Assembly: GCA_019637815.1 (NCBI GenBank)
Contig: JAHBUZ010000005.1
Span: forward strand, 62,001 to 126,000
Length of the DNA stretch: 64,000 nucleotides
Source: Chloroflexota bacterium
GTDB taxonomy: Bacteria; Chloroflexota; Limnocylindria; Limnocylindrales; CSP1-4
Reading direction: 5' to 3'
Shown here piece by piece: positions 32,228 to 42,552 of the stretch. Under the pieces are notes generated by a model, which made no database searches, was not told the DNA's origin, and saw nothing but the letters and a program-made list of their open reading frames with translations. Every line of letters starts with the position of its first letter. The stretch's first letter is position 1. The translations under genes were made by a program, and so were the position numbers.

Positions 32228-34933
32228 ATGTCGCCACGCCCCGCGCGCCGCTCCGAGCTCACGACGGCCATCCGCGCCGCGCAGGTCGACTGGCGAGGCG
32301 TGCGCCTCCTGGTCGCCCTCATGCTCACGCTGGTCATGCTCGCCGCGCCGTTCGTGGGTCGCGGCGCGGACACTCGGCGCCCCGTCGTGCGGGACACCTT
32401 CTCGCGCGCCATCGCCCAGGGCTGGGCGAGCCCCGAGACGGGTGGTCGCTATCGCTATCCGGGTGGCACCGATGGCCTCTCGGTGGCCGGCGGCCAGGGG
32501 GTCGCCCGGCTCGCGGCCGGGACCTCCCGGGTCGTGGCCATGCCGCAGGTGGACCTGCGTGACCTGGATCTGCGCTTCCGCTTCTCGCTCGACCGCCTGC
32601 CGACCGGCAAGCCCGTGTTCATCACCGCTGCTCTTCGGCGCACCGGCGGCCAGGAGTACCGGGCGCGGGTCCGCGTGGCCCGCGATGGCAGCCTGCGTGT
32701 CGCGGTGCTGCGCGTGCGGGGTCGTGTGCTCCAGCCGATCGGCAGCGAGGTCGCCGTGCAGGGCGTGCGCGTGACCAGCGGCCGGACCTTCTGGCTGCGG
32801 ACCCGGGTGCGTGGCACCCAGCCGACGGCGATCGACGTCCGCATCTGGCGTGACGGACGACCCCAGCCAGCCCGCTGGACCGTGCGCCGCATGGACCGGC
32901 GCTCGGCGATCACCCGCGGTGGGTCCGTCGCGATCCGCCTGGGCCGCGCCACCGAGCCTGGCGCGAAGGCGCTCTCCGTGCGCATCGATGACGTGCGTGT
33001 CCGTCGGGCCGTGGCGCTCGCCGTGACACCGACCGCCGAGGCGACACCCAAGCCCACGCCGAAGCCCACGTCCAGGCCCAAGGCGACCACGGCACCCACG
33101 CCCAAGCCGACGAAGGAGCCCAAGCCGGAGGCGACCCCGGAGCCGACCGAGGAGGCCACACCCAAGCCCACCAAGGAGCCGACGCCGGAGGCGACCGAGG
33201 AGGCCACACCCAAGCCCACCAAGGAGCCGACGCCCGACGGCACGCCCAAGCCGACGAAGGAGCCGACGCCATCGCCCGAGCCGACCGAGGAGGCGACGCC
33301 CAAGCCGACGAAGGAGCCGACGCCATCGACGACGCCGACTCCGACGCCCGAGCCCACGGTGGAGCCGACCCCCTCGGCCACACCGTCCTCGACCCCCAGC
33401 CCATCGCCGAGCCCGACACCGACGCCGGACCCGACGCCCACCGTGACCCCGTCGACCACGCCGACGCCCGGTCCATCCGCGACCCCATCGCCGGACCCGA
33501 CGCCAAGTCCATCACCGGCACCCACCTCCTCGCCGAGTCCGAGTCCGACTCCCACGCCCACGCCATCGCCGAGTCCGACTCCCACGCCATCGCCGAGCGC
33601 GGACCCGAGCGGCTCGCTCTACGTCTCGACCGATGGCGACGACAAGAACCCGGGCACCTCCACGCTCCCGTTCCGGACCATCCAGAAGGCGGCCAACGTG
33701 GTCCAGGCAGGTGGCACGATCCTGGTCCGTCCCGGCCGGTACGTCGGCTTCACCATCAGTCGCTCGGGGACCTCCGCGGAGCCCATCGTCATCCGCGCCG
33801 CGAGCGGCCGGCCCATCATCGACGGGGCGCTGGGCGCGGGTCGTCTCGACGTGGTCAAGGTGAACGGCGCGCATGACATCCGCATCCAGGGGTTCGAGAT
33901 CCGGGGTGCGCAGGGCGGCGACTACAGCGGCGCCGGCATCCGCACCGAGAACGGCGCGAGCCGCATCGTGATCGCGGACAACGTCATCGTGGAGAACCAC
34001 AGCTACGGCATCAACAGCCACAGCTCCACTGACATCACGATCCGCGACAACGACATCCACCACAACGAGACCGGGGTCCACATCAACCGGGGTGGTGCGG
34101 GGACGCGGATCCTGGACAACGACATCCACCACAACGTGTACATGGTCCGCAACACGCCCAAGTCGGTGAACGGCCACGATGACACGGGGGCCATCGGCAT
34201 CGCGTTCGTCCGGTCGACGGGGCCGACCCTCGCCTCCGGCAACCGGATCTGGGGCAACCGCGCGGCCTCGTACGACTACGAGTGGGACGGCTCTGCGTTC
34301 GAGATCTATGGCGCCAGCAACGTGACCATCACGGACAACGTGGCGTGGGACAACGAGAACGTGCTCGAGACGGGCACCGACAAGACCGGTCCCGCGTGTG
34401 CCGACAACGTGTTCGCGCGCAACGTGGCGTACGGCGCCACCAGCCAGGGACGCTCCTGGGGCATGTTCCTGCGCTGCTCCACGGACATGCTCGTGGCGCA
34501 CAACACGTTCCACGACCTCGACGGGTTCGCGTTCGCGATCGGCACCGACTCGGCGAACTTCAGCGGGTCGCTGGACGGTCTGACCATCGTCAACAACATC
34601 ATCTCGTTCGAAGGCAGCGGCGCCAAGGTGTTCGGACTCGTGACCGCGCTGCCATCGAGCGTGACCATCGATCGCAACCTCACCCGGACCACGGGGACGT
34701 ACGCCACGCTGGCGGATGGTCGCAAGACGTCCGACCCGGCGACGTTCGCCACCTGGACCGGGTTCCAGACCCATGGCATCAGCGGCGATCCGCGGTTCCG
34801 GGACGCGGCCGGCCGGGACTATCGACTCCGGGCGGCGTCACCCGCCATCGATGCCGGGAAGCGGGTGCCGGGCGTCAGCGACTCCTGGGCGGGCGCGGCG
34901 CCCGATCTCGGGCGATACGAGCGGGCACAGTAG
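32228..34933 (+). CDS. Surface/secreted right-handed beta-helix protein with Pro/Thr linker
   Basis: A 901-aa exported protein from ATG 32228 (GGGAGAG eight bases upstream). A hydrophobic signal or anchor lies at ~35-50 ([14 protein letters not shown]). Residues ~55-265 look like a concanavalin-like beta-sandwich ([19 protein letters not shown], later [21 protein letters not shown]). Residues ~266-460 are a Pro/Thr/Lys/Glu linker of repeats. The rest is a DUF1565/pectate-lyase-like beta-helix, with [24 protein letters not shown], then repeated NDIHHN-type rungs. Such proteins often bind or cut polysaccharides; no catalytic residues can be assigned. It opens the surface-glycan region. Confidence 0.82.
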   Translation: MSPRPARRSELTTAIRAAQVDWRGVRLLVALMLTLVMLAAPFVGRGADTRRPVVRDTFSRAIAQGWASPETGGRYRYPGGTDGLSVAGGQGVARLAAGTSRVVAMPQVDLRDLDLRFRFSLDRLPTGKPVFITAALRRTGGQEYRARVRVARDGSLRVAVLRVRGRVLQPIGSEVAVQGVRVTSGRTFWLRTRVRGTQPTAIDVRIWRDGRPQPARWTVRRMDRRSAITRGGSVAIRLGRATEPGAKALSVRIDDVRVRRAVALAVTPTAEATPKPTPKPTSRPKATTAPTPKPTKEPKPEATPEPTEEATPKPTKEPTPEATEEATPKPTKEPTPDGTPKPTKEPTPSPEPTEEATPKPTKEPTPSTTPTPTPEPTVEPTPSATPSSTPSPSPSPTPTPDPTPTVTPSTTPTPGPSATPSPDPTPSPSPAPTSSPSPSPTPTPTPSPSPTPTPSPSADPSGSLYVSTDGDDKNPGTSTLPFRTIQKAANVVQAGGTILVRPGRYVGFTISRSGTSAEPIVIRAASGRPIIDGALGAGRLDVVKVNGAHDIRIQGFEIRGAQGGDYSGAGIRTENGASRIVIADNVIVENHSYGINSHSSTDITIRDNDIHHNETGVHINRGGAGTRILDNDIHHNVYMVRNTPKSVNGHDDTGAIGIAFVRSTGPTLASGNRIWGNRAASYDYEWDGSAFEIYGASNVTITDNVAWDNENVLETGTDKTGPACADNVFARNVAYGATSQGRSWGMFLRCSTDMLVAHNTFHDLDGFAFAIGTDSANFSGSLDGLTIVNNIISFEGSGAKVFGLVTALPSSVTIDRNLTRTTGTYATLADGRKTSDPATFATWTGFQTHGISGDPRFRDAAGRDYRLRAASPAIDAGKRVPGVSDSWAGAAPDLGRYERAQ
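33025..33605 (+). repeat. Pro/Thr-linker coding minisatellite in the beta-helix gene
   Basis: In-frame degenerate tandem repeats, first units coding [17 protein letters not shown], then shorter PSPTPTP-type units. They form a flexible linker of ~195 residues between the two folded parts of the protein. Confidence 0.85.
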
Positions 34934-35254
34934 CGCACCCCTGCGCGCCGTTGCGGGCGCGCCACACGGATGACCCGAAGGTCATGGACACCGCTGGTAC
35001 CGTCGTGGTTCCATACGCGTGCAGAGCCGTCCGCTGAGCGGAGCGATCCGATCGGCGGGCTCTCAGGTGGCGCAGTCGCGGTGAGGTGACCCAGACATCA
35101 CACCGCGGCGGCGTCTCCCGGATCGACGCGAACCGCAGGTGATGGGGATGACACGCCTCCCGACCGTTGGCGGGCCATCCTGGTGACGCGTCCAGCCGAC
35201 CCGGCCCACCGAGCAGGGTCCGGGCGGCTGCCGGGATATCCTCCGTCGCGGACC
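34934..35254. other. 321-base gap with no gene
   Basis: I see no gene here. TATCCT at 35237-35242 is a possible -10 for the next gene, whose ATG 35255 follows 12 bases later. No tRNA cloverleaf or riboswitch consensus is recognisable. Confidence 0.4.
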
Positions 35255-36388
35255 ATGACCACGAACCCTTCCTCCCGACCGCCACGACCCGTGGCCATCG
35301 TGACCCCGCTGTATGACCCGGCGGTGGGCGGCGTGGAACGCTATGTCGGCCATCTCGCCCGAGGGCTGCTGGCGCGCGGGATCCCGGTGGAGATCGTGAC
35401 CACCGATCCGGGTGCGGACCAGCCGCGTGCCGAGATCCGGGACGGTGTGCCGGTGCGGCGCTTCCCCACGGTTCTCGGGGATCGTCTGGTCTACCCGGCG
35501 CCACGGCTCGCCCGATGGCTGTCCCGTCATGCCAGCGCGTATCGTCTGATCCACGGCCACAACCTGCATACGCTGCTGCCGGCGATGGGCGCCCTGGCCG
35601 CGCGTCGCGCGGACGTGCCGTTCGTGCTCACCGGCCACTGGCACGGTGGTGGCCACACGCCCGCCCGACAGCTGCTCCACGTGCCCTATCGACCGGTCGC
35701 TGCGTGGGTGGCGCGCCAGGCGGCAGCGATCGTGGCGAACAGCCCATCGGAGGCAGCCCAGCTCACAGCGGACTTCGGCACCCTGCCGGTGACCGTCATC
35801 ACCGAGGGCGTGGAGCCCCCGATCACACGCACGGATCCCCAGGATGGCGTCCCGCTGCCGACCGCGGACGGACCCACGATCCTGTCGGTGGGTCGGCTGG
35901 AGCACTACAAGGGCGCCCAGCGACTGCCTGGGGCGCTCGCGCATCTGCCGGGGCATCGGCTGGTCATCGTCGGGGATGGGCCGGACCGCGAGGCGATCCT
36001 GGGCGCCGCGGACCGCCACGGTGTCGCGGACCGGGTGCTGCTCCGTGGCCGTGTCAGCGACGAGGAGCTCGGGGCGTGGTACCGGTCGGCGGACGCGCTG
36101 GTCACGTTGTCCCGCCACGAGTCCTTCGGCCTGACGGTGCTGGAGGCGGCCGCGGCAGGGTTGCCGGTCGCGGCATCGGACATCGGGGCACACCGGGACT
36201 CGGCCGATCTGCTGCCCGTCGGTCGGGTCACGCTCGTGCCACCGGACGGCGATGCCGCCGTGATCGCCCAGGGCATCACCACCGCGATCGCCGAGGGTCG
36301 ACGGGATGGCAAGGCGGCGCCGGTCGTGCCCACCTGGGACCAGCTCGTGACACAGACGGTGGCGCTCTACGAACGGGTCGCTCAGTAG
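35255..36388 (+). CDS. GT4-family glycosyltransferase
   Basis: A 377-aa GT-B fold enzyme. The N-terminal acceptor domain begins [26 protein letters not shown], the glycine-rich loop of GT4. The nucleotide-sugar domain begins [18 protein letters not shown] and carries the EX7E motif in [19 protein letters not shown]. It transfers a sugar from a nucleotide donor to a glycan or lipid on the cytoplasmic face; the sugar is unknown. It is separated from the rest of the glycan genes by the Pro/Ser stalk gene, with which it is convergent (7-base overlap at 36382-36388). Confidence 0.9.
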   Translation: MTTNPSSRPPRPVAIVTPLYDPAVGGVERYVGHLARGLLARGIPVEIVTTDPGADQPRAEIRDGVPVRRFPTVLGDRLVYPAPRLARWLSRHASAYRLIHGHNLHTLLPAMGALAARRADVPFVLTGHWHGGGHTPARQLLHVPYRPVAAWVARQAAAIVANSPSEAAQLTADFGTLPVTVITEGVEPPITRTDPQDGVPLPTADGPTILSVGRLEHYKGAQRLPGALAHLPGHRLVIVGDGPDREAILGAADRHGVADRVLLRGRVSDEELGAWYRSADALVTLSRHESFGLTVLEAAAAGLPVAASDIGAHRDSADLLPVGRVTLVPPDGDAAVIAQGITTAIAEGRRDGKAAPVVPTWDQLVTQTVALYERVAQ

Positions 36389-37839
36389 CCCGGCTGGTAC
36401 GTCACCCCGGGATCCTCCGGACTCACGTAGACACCCTCGAACGGACCCGACTCGATCCGGACCAGGAGCCGCTGGCCGTTCGGGTCGCTGAAGGACGGGA
36501 ACGCGAACAGCGTCGGGGGTGTGGAACGTGCCTCGAACGGCCGCTCGACGTTGATGGTGCGGAACCCGCGGATCCTGTCGCCGTCGACCGTGTAGCTCGA
36601 GAACGAGCGTGGCACGGAGACGGTCCCGAAGGACGCGGTCGGCAGCGGGCTCAGGCTCGGTGAGGGTCCGGGCGACATCAGCGGGCTCGGCAACGGCGAC
36701 AGGTCAGGGCTCGGCAGCGGGCTGATGCCCGGGCTGGGGCTCGGCGTGGGTGACGGGATCGGCGATGGGCTGGGGCTCGGCGAAGGCGTGGGCAACGGGC
36801 TCGGGCTCGGGCTCGGTGTCGGTGTCGGTGTCGGCGTGGGGCTAGGAGACGGGCTCGGGCTCGGGCTCGGCGATGGCGTCGGGCTCGGGCTCGGGCTCGG
36901 GCTCGGCGATGGGCTCGGGCTCGGCGATGGCGTCGGTGTGGGTGTCGGTGACGGCGTGGGGCTGGGGCTGGGCGTCGGGCTCGGAGAAGGCGAAGGCGTG
37001 GGCGACGGTGATGGGCTCGGGGACGGCGATGGTGACGGCGAAGGCGACGGGGACGGGCTGGGCGTCGGGCTGGGCGAGGGCGACGGTGATGGGCTCGGGC
37101 TCGGGGTGGGACTTGGCGTCGGTGATGGCGAAGGCGTGGGCGACGGGGACGGGCTGGGGCTCGGCGAAGGGGATGGCGATGGGGTCGGGCTCGGGCTGGG
37201 CGACGGGGACGGGCTGGGGCTCGGCGTGGGCGTGGGCGTGGGCGACGGTGATGGGGTCGGTGTGGGCGACGGTGATGGGGTCGGGCTCGGCGTGGGCGTT
37301 GGGCTGGGCGACGGGGACGGGCTGGGGCTCGGCGTGGGCGTGGGCGATGGGCTCGGTGTGGGCGTGGGGCTGGGAGACGGGCTGGGCGACGGTGACGGCG
37401 ACGGCGTCGGGCTCGGGCTCGCGGTAGGCGATGGGGTCGGGCTCGGGCTGGGCGTCACCAACGGTGACGGGCTCGGCGACGCGCTGGGGTTCGACATGGG
37501 CGATGACGATGCGTCCGGCGACGGGCTGGGAGGCGTGCTGACGCTGGGCAGCGGTGTCCGCGTGGCGATGGGGGTTGGCGTCGGGAGCGCCGCGGATCGG
37601 GTGGGCGTCGGGGTCCGGCCGGGCGACGCGACCTGGGTCAGCTCCACGAGTCGCAGGACGGCGACCAGGCTGAACGCGCAGACCATCACCAGGACGAGCA
37701 CGTTCAGTGCAGGCAGCACCACGGCGGCGCTCTGGCCACCCATGTAGCGCAGCACCTCGCGGAGCACGAGCAGGCCGAGCAGGACGATCGCCCACAGGGC
37801 GCCGACCAGGAGCACCGCGTCCGTGGTCATGCCGTCCAT
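36382..37839 (-). CDS. Membrane-anchored Pro/Ser/Thr-rich stalk protein
   Basis: A 485-aa protein with two N-terminal hydrophobic helices ([22 protein letters not shown] and [19 protein letters not shown]), then about 300 residues of almost pure PSPTPSPS repeats (about residues 100-396). A short C-terminal domain of ~85 residues follows ([23 protein letters not shown] to [17 protein letters not shown]). The repeat is probably a rigid, possibly O-glycosylated rod that holds the end domain away from the membrane. The end domain matches no family I know. ATG 37830 is an alternative start. Confidence 0.8.
   Translation of the reverse strand: MDGMTTDAVLLVGALWAIVLLGLLVLREVLRYMGGQSAAVVLPALNVLVLVMVCAFSLVAVLRLVELTQVASPGRTPTPTRSAALPTPTPIATRTPLPSVSTPPSPSPDASSSPMSNPSASPSPSPLVTPSPSPTPSPTASPSPTPSPSPSPSPSPSPTPTPSPSPTPTPSPSPSPSPSPTPTPSPTPSPSPTPTPSPSPTPTPTPSPSPSPSPSPSPTPSPSPSPSPSPSPSPTPSPSPTPSPTPSPSPSPSPSPSPTPSPSPSPSPSPSPSPSPSPSPTPSPSPSPTPSPSPTPSPTPTPTPSPSPSPSPSPSPSPSPTPSPSPSPSPSPSPTPTPTPTPSPSPSPLPTPSPSPSPSPIPSPTPSPSPGISPLPSPDLSPLPSPLMSPGPSPSLSPLPTASFGTVSVPRSFSSYTVDGDRIRGFRTINVERPFEARSTPPTLFAFPSFSDPNGQRLLVRIESGPFEGVYVSPEDPGVTYQPGY
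36650..37540. repeat. ~890-bp degenerate hexanucleotide repeat encoding Pro/Ser/Thr
   Basis: The plus strand is a run of six-base units such as GGCGTG, GGCGAC, GGGCTC and GGGCTG, reading on the minus strand as alternating Pro and Ser/Thr codons. Local higher-order repeats of 18-60 bases are visible (e.g. around 37140-37230 and 37240-37340). No frameshift is seen. Confidence 0.92.
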
Positions 37840-38072
37840 CGTGCCCCAGGTCGCGTGGTCGGGTCATCGGGCGCACCAGGATGACCGCTGGGCCCACGTC
37901 GCCCGAGCAGCAGCCCAGGCGACATCGGTTGCCCGCGGACACCGGACCGGCCCCAGTCTGGTTGACGCTGCACGATGCCACCATCATCCTCACCAGAGTG
38001 GACCAGGGGTAGGGTCCGACCGGACTATGCCGGACCTGACCCGAACGTCCCGTCTCCCAGTCACTCGCCCGG

Positions 38073-39134
38073 ATGGAACCCATGCTCGATACCCTTGACC
38101 AGGCCCGCCTGAGCGGTCCCCAGACCAGCCCGGCGCCGACCAGCGCCGTCTCCAGCCTGTATGTCGTCGGTGGACGACAGCGATCGCTGCGACCCATCCG
38201 CGCCCACTTCGGCGACTGGTACGAGTACGAGGCGGCCGTGATGCTCCGCGTCGACCCACGGACGGGCAGCGCCGAGCAGGTCCTGGAGTACGTGACGCCC
38301 GCCGACCAGTGCCCGGCGGAGGATCCGGCGATCCTCTACAAGTCCGGCACCCGGGTCGACGACCGGCTCTACCTCACGACCCAGACCGAGGTCATGGTCC
38401 ATCGGCTGCCGGACCTCGCCCTGGAGCATCGGATCTCGCTCCCCTCCTTCAACGACGTCCACCACGTCCGGCCGACCGGCTCGGGCACACTCCTGGTCGC
38501 CATCACCGGTCTGGACATGGTCACCGAGGTGACGCTCGGCGGCGAGGTGGTCCAGGAGTGGAACGTGTACCAGCCGGGTGAGCCGGTCTGGGGTGACCGC
38601 TTCCAGCAGGGCACCGACTATCGGCTGATCGCGACCACCAAGCCCCACCTGGCCCACCCGAACCATGTCTTCCACATCGGGGACGAGCCGTGGGCGACCC
38701 GCTTCCAGCAGCGTGATGCCATCTCGCTGTGGGACCCGACGCGACGCATCGACATCGGCCTCGAGCGGATCCACGACGGCATCGTGTACGGCGACCAGGT
38801 CATGTTCACGACGGTCGACGGGAAGGTCGCCATCGCGGACACGCGCAGCCTCGAGGTGACCGAGATCATCGACCTGCGCGACATGCATCCCGCGGACCTG
38901 CTGCTCGGCTGGTGCCGTGGACTGCTGCTCGACGGCGACCGACTGTGGGTGGGCTTCTCGCGCATGCGCGCGACCCGCTTCCGGGACAACGTCGCGTGGG
39001 TCAAGAACCGCTTCCGGCACTACCTGGGCACGCACGTCGCGTGCTACGACCTCCGGGAGCGCCGCTGCCTGGCCCAGATCGACACGGAGGCCGCTGGCCT
39101 CAACGCGGTGTTCGGGATCTACAGCGCGGACTGA
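38073..39134 (+). CDS. Beta-propeller-like protein of unknown function
   Basis: A 353-aa soluble protein without a signal peptide. Its repeated beta-strand units (VDDRLYLTTQTEVMVHRLPDL, GDQVMFTTVDGKVAIADTRSL, GDRLWVGFSRMRATRF) suggest a six- or seven-bladed propeller. A cluster of histidines (HHVRPTG, HLAHPNHVFHIGDE) could bind a metal or substrate. I do not recognise a defined family. It is convergent with the flippase operon and may belong to the glycan region; function unknown. Confidence 0.75.
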   Translation: MEPMLDTLDQARLSGPQTSPAPTSAVSSLYVVGGRQRSLRPIRAHFGDWYEYEAAVMLRVDPRTGSAEQVLEYVTPADQCPAEDPAILYKSGTRVDDRLYLTTQTEVMVHRLPDLALEHRISLPSFNDVHHVRPTGSGTLLVAITGLDMVTEVTLGGEVVQEWNVYQPGEPVWGDRFQQGTDYRLIATTKPHLAHPNHVFHIGDEPWATRFQQRDAISLWDPTRRIDIGLERIHDGIVYGDQVMFTTVDGKVAIADTRSLEVTEIIDLRDMHPADLLLGWCRGLLLDGDRLWVGFSRMRATRFRDNVAWVKNRFRHYLGTHVACYDLRERRCLAQIDTEAAGLNAVFGIYSAD

Positions 39135-39156
39135 TCGCGGCTGCCGGTCGGGAAGT

Positions 39157-39176
39157 CTTTCGGGCTTCGCCGAAGG
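39157..39176. terminator. Hairpin between propeller gene and flippase gene
   Basis: CTTTCGG (39157-39163) pairs with CCGAAGG (39170-39176), with one G-T pair, around a GCTTCG loop. It lies between convergent genes and could end transcription from either side. Confidence 0.55.
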
Positions 39177-39209
39177 GCGCTGCGCGGCCGGAAGGGCGCT
39201 GCGCGGCCG
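39172..39209. repeat. Two 19-bp tandem repeats
   Basis: GAAGGGCGCTGCGCGGCCG at 39172-39190 is repeated exactly at 39191-39209, just after the hairpin and before the flippase stop. Confidence 0.85.
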
Positions 39210-39227
39210 GAGAGCGGCGGGCCGGGA

Positions 39228-40520
39228 TCAGGCGTCCGCGCGCAGTGCGGGCAGCAGTTCCCGGGGCACCACCACGAGACACACGAGCGTCTGTGCCACG
39301 GTCCAGGCGAGCGCCACACCCGTGATGCCCATGGGCCCGATGAGGACCAGCGCTCCACCCAGCGTCGACAGCGAGACCGCGGCCTGCGTCGCCAGCACCG
39401 ATCGTGGCCGCGCGTGGATGCGTGCCACGGCCACGGACAGGGTCACGGCCGCCGCGGGCAGCAAGCCCACCGCCCCGATGCGCAGCGCGGCCGTGGCGCT
39501 CTCCGCGTACGCGGCGCCGAACACGCCCAATCCCCACTCCGCGAGCACGACGACCGCCACCACGAGCGGCACCAGCAGCCGATACACGTTCGCGATGACG
39601 CGTCGGAGCTGCGGCCCGAGCGCGTCCCGGCTGTGGATGGTCTCCACGGTGAGGGACGCGGCCATGTTCTGGGACAGGAGCGCGAGCGCGGTCAGGATGG
39701 TCCACGCGATCGCGAAGTAGGCACCCATGGTGGGGCCCGCGACGCCCACCACGAGCACCGGCAGCAGCGTGGTCGAGCCCAGCAGGAACAGCGCCCCCAC
39801 CGAATCGGCGGCCACGAACGTGAGGGCCCGCCGACCCGCCAGGTCCGCGGTGCGATCACCGCTCGCCCGGACGTGTGCCGGCAGCCAGCGCGTCGCGAGG
39901 AGGATCGTGATGAGCACCACCACCGCGACGCTGGGCACGATCCAGGTCACGACGATGCCCAACGTCGGCAGCGCCGCCACGAGGAGCAGGAGCGCCACGA
40001 TCTTGGCGATGGCGTAGAGCGCGTTCTCCGCGGGCACCCAGAGCGTCCGACGGAGCCCCGCCAACGCCCCGTCCTGGAGGTTCGAGAGCGACCACGCCGC
40101 GGTACCCACGGCCAGCAGCAGCACGCCCGGCAGCGTCGCCAGCTCCGGGAGGGTCTCCCACGGCGACCCCATGATGGCGCCGCCGCCGAAGACCACGAGG
40201 CCCACGAGCAGGCTGGCCCCGCCGGCCACGAGATAGGCGCGCGCCACCAGCCGGGGTGCCCCGGCACCCGCCTCCGGGAGCATCCGCAGGAGCGCCGGCC
40301 GCAGGTTCAGCTGTGCCGCGCCGCTCAGGAACAGGAGCATCGAGATGGCTGCCGAGCTGGCACCCATGACGGCATCGGGATACGAGCGCGCCGCGATGGT
40401 CCAGTACACGAGCCCGAGCCCGGACGCGAGCAGGTTGCTGAGCATGAGCGCATATGCGTTGCGATACACGGGCGTCCGCAGATGCGCGATGGCCGACCCG
40501 ACGACGGCTGGCCTCGTCAC
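39228..40520 (-). CDS. Polysaccharide flippase/O-antigen translocase-like membrane protein
   Basis: A 430-aa integral membrane protein with about 12 helices. It belongs to the MOP-type polysaccharide exporters (Wzx-like): N-terminal YRNAYALMLSNLLASGLGLVYWTIAARSY and a repeated second half with LGSTTLLPVLVVGVAGPTMGAYFA. It probably moves lipid-linked glycan units across the membrane. GTG 40520 overlaps the stop of the upstream P-loop gene by four bases (GTGA), so it is the last gene of a coupled chain that starts at 45.2 kb or further upstream. Confidence 0.85.
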   Translation of the reverse strand: MTRPAVVGSAIAHLRTPVYRNAYALMLSNLLASGLGLVYWTIAARSYPDAVMGASSAAISMLLFLSGAAQLNLRPALLRMLPEAGAGAPRLVARAYLVAGGASLLVGLVVFGGGAIMGSPWETLPELATLPGVLLLAVGTAAWSLSNLQDGALAGLRRTLWVPAENALYAIAKIVALLLLVAALPTLGIVVTWIVPSVAVVVLITILLATRWLPAHVRASGDRTADLAGRRALTFVAADSVGALFLLGSTTLLPVLVVGVAGPTMGAYFAIAWTILTALALLSQNMAASLTVETIHSRDALGPQLRRVIANVYRLLVPLVVAVVVLAEWGLGVFGAAYAESATAALRIGAVGLLPAAAVTLSVAVARIHARPRSVLATQAAVSLSTLGGALVLIGPMGITGVALAWTVAQTLVCLVVVPRELLPALRADA

Positions 40521-41290
40521 GATCGACCCACCGGGCCTGACGTGGTCGCACGCGTCCCGCCCGATCCCACCAGCCGAGCCATCGCCTCGTCGACATCGGC
40601 CTGCGTGCGGCACCGGATCACTCGGCGCGCATGGGGCGCCAGCGCCACCTCGAACGGGTCGGATGCCGAGCCGGCCTGACGGGTCGATGCCACCGACACG
40701 AGGAGATCGCGGCCATGCCCCAGGTAGTCGCGGACCCGCAGGAATCGCTCGCGACCCCGCCGCGTGCGCATCTCGTGCCACGCGTTCGCCCCGAAGCGGC
40801 GGACCATGCGCGCGGACGCCGCGCGGCCACGCACGTGGTCGAGCCACACGATGCGCTCCGCGCGGGTCAGGAGCGGCTCCGTCCAGTCGAGATGGACCCC
40901 CTCGGCGACCCAGGCATCGCTCGCGGCGATCGCGGCCACGTCCACGGCGCGCGCCTCTGCCGACCGCTCCGGGCCGGTCCCGCCACCATGGCGAGCCACG
41001 AGGTCCAGCTCGTGGAGCGGCCAGCCCGTCGCCGCGGCGATGGCCCGCGCGAGCGTCGTCTTGCCGGTCCCCTGCCCGCCGAGGATGAGGATGCGCCGTG
41101 GCCGCTCGTCATCGTGATCGGGACCGGACCGGTCGACCGACGCCCGGTCCTGCACGGCCTGGTCCGGCACAGCCTGGTCCGGCGGCACCCGGTCCGGCGG
41201 GGCCTCGTCCGACGTAGGCCCGTCGAGCGACGCCTGGTCTGGCGCGGCCCCGTCGAGCGATGCCTGATCTGGCGCGGCCCCGTCGGTCAC
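40517..41290 (-). CDS. P-loop kinase-like protein with repeat N-terminus
   Basis: A 257-aa protein. Residues 1-60 are Asp/Pro/Ala-rich repeats, starting with two DGAAPDQASL units and continuing with PDQAV-type units. A kinase-like domain follows, with Walker A GGQGTGKTTLA at 71-81, then ERIVWLDHVRGRAASARMVRRF. This resembles adenylate-kinase-like/FlaR-type kinases. Its substrate is unknown; the glycan operon setting suggests a sugar or lipid alcohol, but that is an inference. Start GTG 41290 overlaps the upstream glycosyltransferase stop by four bases. Confidence 0.78.
   Translation of the reverse strand: MTDGAAPDQASLDGAAPDQASLDGPTSDEAPPDRVPPDQAVPDQAVQDRASVDRSGPDHDDERPRRILILGGQGTGKTTLARAIAAATGWPLHELDLVARHGGGTGPERSAEARAVDVAAIAASDAWVAEGVHLDWTEPLLTRAERIVWLDHVRGRAASARMVRRFGANAWHEMRTRRGRERFLRVRDYLGHGRDLLVSVASTRQAGSASDPFEVALAPHARRVIRCRTQADVDEAMARLVGSGGTRATTSGPVGRS
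41138..41285. repeat. Asp/Pro/Ala repeats at the N-terminus of the P-loop gene
   Basis: In-frame degenerate repeats based on a 15-base core (GACCAGGC-type), including two 30-base units near 41225-41285 that encode DGAAPDQASL twice. Confidence 0.75.
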
Positions 41291-42552
41291 GCCACGCTCC
41301 CGTCGCCCGCCAGGACCCGGTCGTAGAGCGCCTCGAAGCGCGCCGCGATCCCGGCCGGCGTCAACGTCACCACCGATGCCGCACCCGCGGCGCCGAGGCG
41401 CTCGCGGAGCGACCCGTCCTCGACGAGCCGCGCCATCGCAGCGGTCAGCGCCGACACGTCACCGGGTGGCACCAGCAGACCGTTCTCCCCGTCCCTGATC
41501 ATGTCCGGGATCCCACCGATATCCGAGCCGATGACGGGCCGACCACGGGTCATGGGCTCTCGCACGGTCCCTGGCAGCGGGTCGGCCCAGACCGATGGCA
41601 CCACGCCGAACAGGCAGCGCGACCACGCACCCATGACCTGGGCATGGGGCACCTCGGACAGGATGTGGATGCCCGGCTCATCGATCGCCGGGGTCTCCGG
41701 CCAGCGGGTGCCGATGCACACGAGCGGTGGTCGCCCATCGACGGGCATCGCCCGCCACGCACGCACCAGCACGCCGAGGCCCTTGTGCCGGGTGAGCGCC
41801 CCTACGAACAGGATGAACGGCTCGTCCGGCAGCCCGGGAGGCACCGGGTCGGCGATGACGCCCGTGTCCACCGATCGCTCGGGGCCGTCCGGGACGATGT
41901 CATCGATCCGTTCGAGCACGGGCTCCCACAGTGGATCGTCCGCGACCACGTCACGCCGCACGGTCCGCTCCACGAACCGGCTCACGCTGTGGATGCCATG
42001 GACGGCCCGTCGGAGGAGATGCCGACCGGTGCGCACGCCACCCACCGCGACGAGCGCGCGCGCGGCACCATAGCGACGGCCGGCACAGTCGAGACAGCGC
42101 GCCAGTGACGGCCCGTCGCACGCCTCCCGCTCGTGCCACAGCAGCGTCCGCGTGGCACAGCCATGGCCGTAGTCACGCACCGACAGCACCATGGGCACCG
42201 ATCGCGATCGGGCCGCAGCCGCCGTCGCGTAGCCGATCCAGCCACTGGCATGGACCACGTCCGGCCGCCAGACGTCGATGGCACGGCGGATGCCCAGGGC
42301 GAGCAGCGGATCGGGAGCCGGGGGCACGAACCGCCGCCCGCCTCCGGGCGCCGGGATGGCACCCGCCACCGACGCCAGCCGCTCCACGGGCACCCCCCGC
42401 AGCTCGTCCCGCTCCGGGATCCCGGGCTGCGCGGTGGTGAGCAGCCACACGCCGTGGCCCGCGTCTGCGAGCGCGGCCGCGAGCAGCTCCATCTGTCGCT
42501 CCGCGCCCCCGATGAGCGGTGCCAGGAAGTCGCTCGTGAGCAGCACCCTCAC
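41287..42552 (-). CDS. GT4-family glycosyltransferase
   Basis: A 421-aa GT-B enzyme from GTG 42552 (VRVLLTSDFLAPLIGGAERQ, the normal GT4 opening). The C-terminal donor domain has FILFVGALTRHKGLGVLVRAW and GIPDMIRDGENGLLVPPGD. The usual EX7E region reads PSVWADPLPGTVREPMTRG, a variant common in GT4 members. An insert with several cysteines (CATRTLLWHEREACDGPSLARCLDC) resembles the CxxC element seen in many GT4 sequences of this type. GTGA overlaps couple it to both neighbours. Confidence 0.9.
   Translation of the reverse strand: MRVLLTSDFLAPLIGGAERQMELLAAALADAGHGVWLLTTAQPGIPERDELRGVPVERLASVAGAIPAPGGGRRFVPPAPDPLLALGIRRAIDVWRPDVVHASGWIGYATAAAARSRSVPMVLSVRDYGHGCATRTLLWHEREACDGPSLARCLDCAGRRYGAARALVAVGGVRTGRHLLRRAVHGIHSVSRFVERTVRRDVVADDPLWEPVLERIDDIVPDGPERSVDTGVIADPVPPGLPDEPFILFVGALTRHKGLGVLVRAWRAMPVDGRPPLVCIGTRWPETPAIDEPGIHILSEVPHAQVMGAWSRCLFGVVPSVWADPLPGTVREPMTRGRPVIGSDIGGIPDMIRDGENGLLVPPGDVSALTAAMARLVEDGSLRERLGAAGAASVVTLTPAGIAARFEALYDRVLAGDGSVA

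Noticed and set aside
34934-35254. tRNA or riboswitch in the 321-base gap
   Set aside because: Some GC-rich stems are present but I could not fold a cloverleaf or find a conserved riboswitch core by eye.
36725-37747. Plus-strand frame coding endless Gly-Leu/Gly-Asp/Gly-Val repeats
   Set aside because: It is the reverse reading of the Pro/Ser/Thr hexamer repeat; the minus-strand frame has membrane helices and a non-repeat end domain, so that is the gene.
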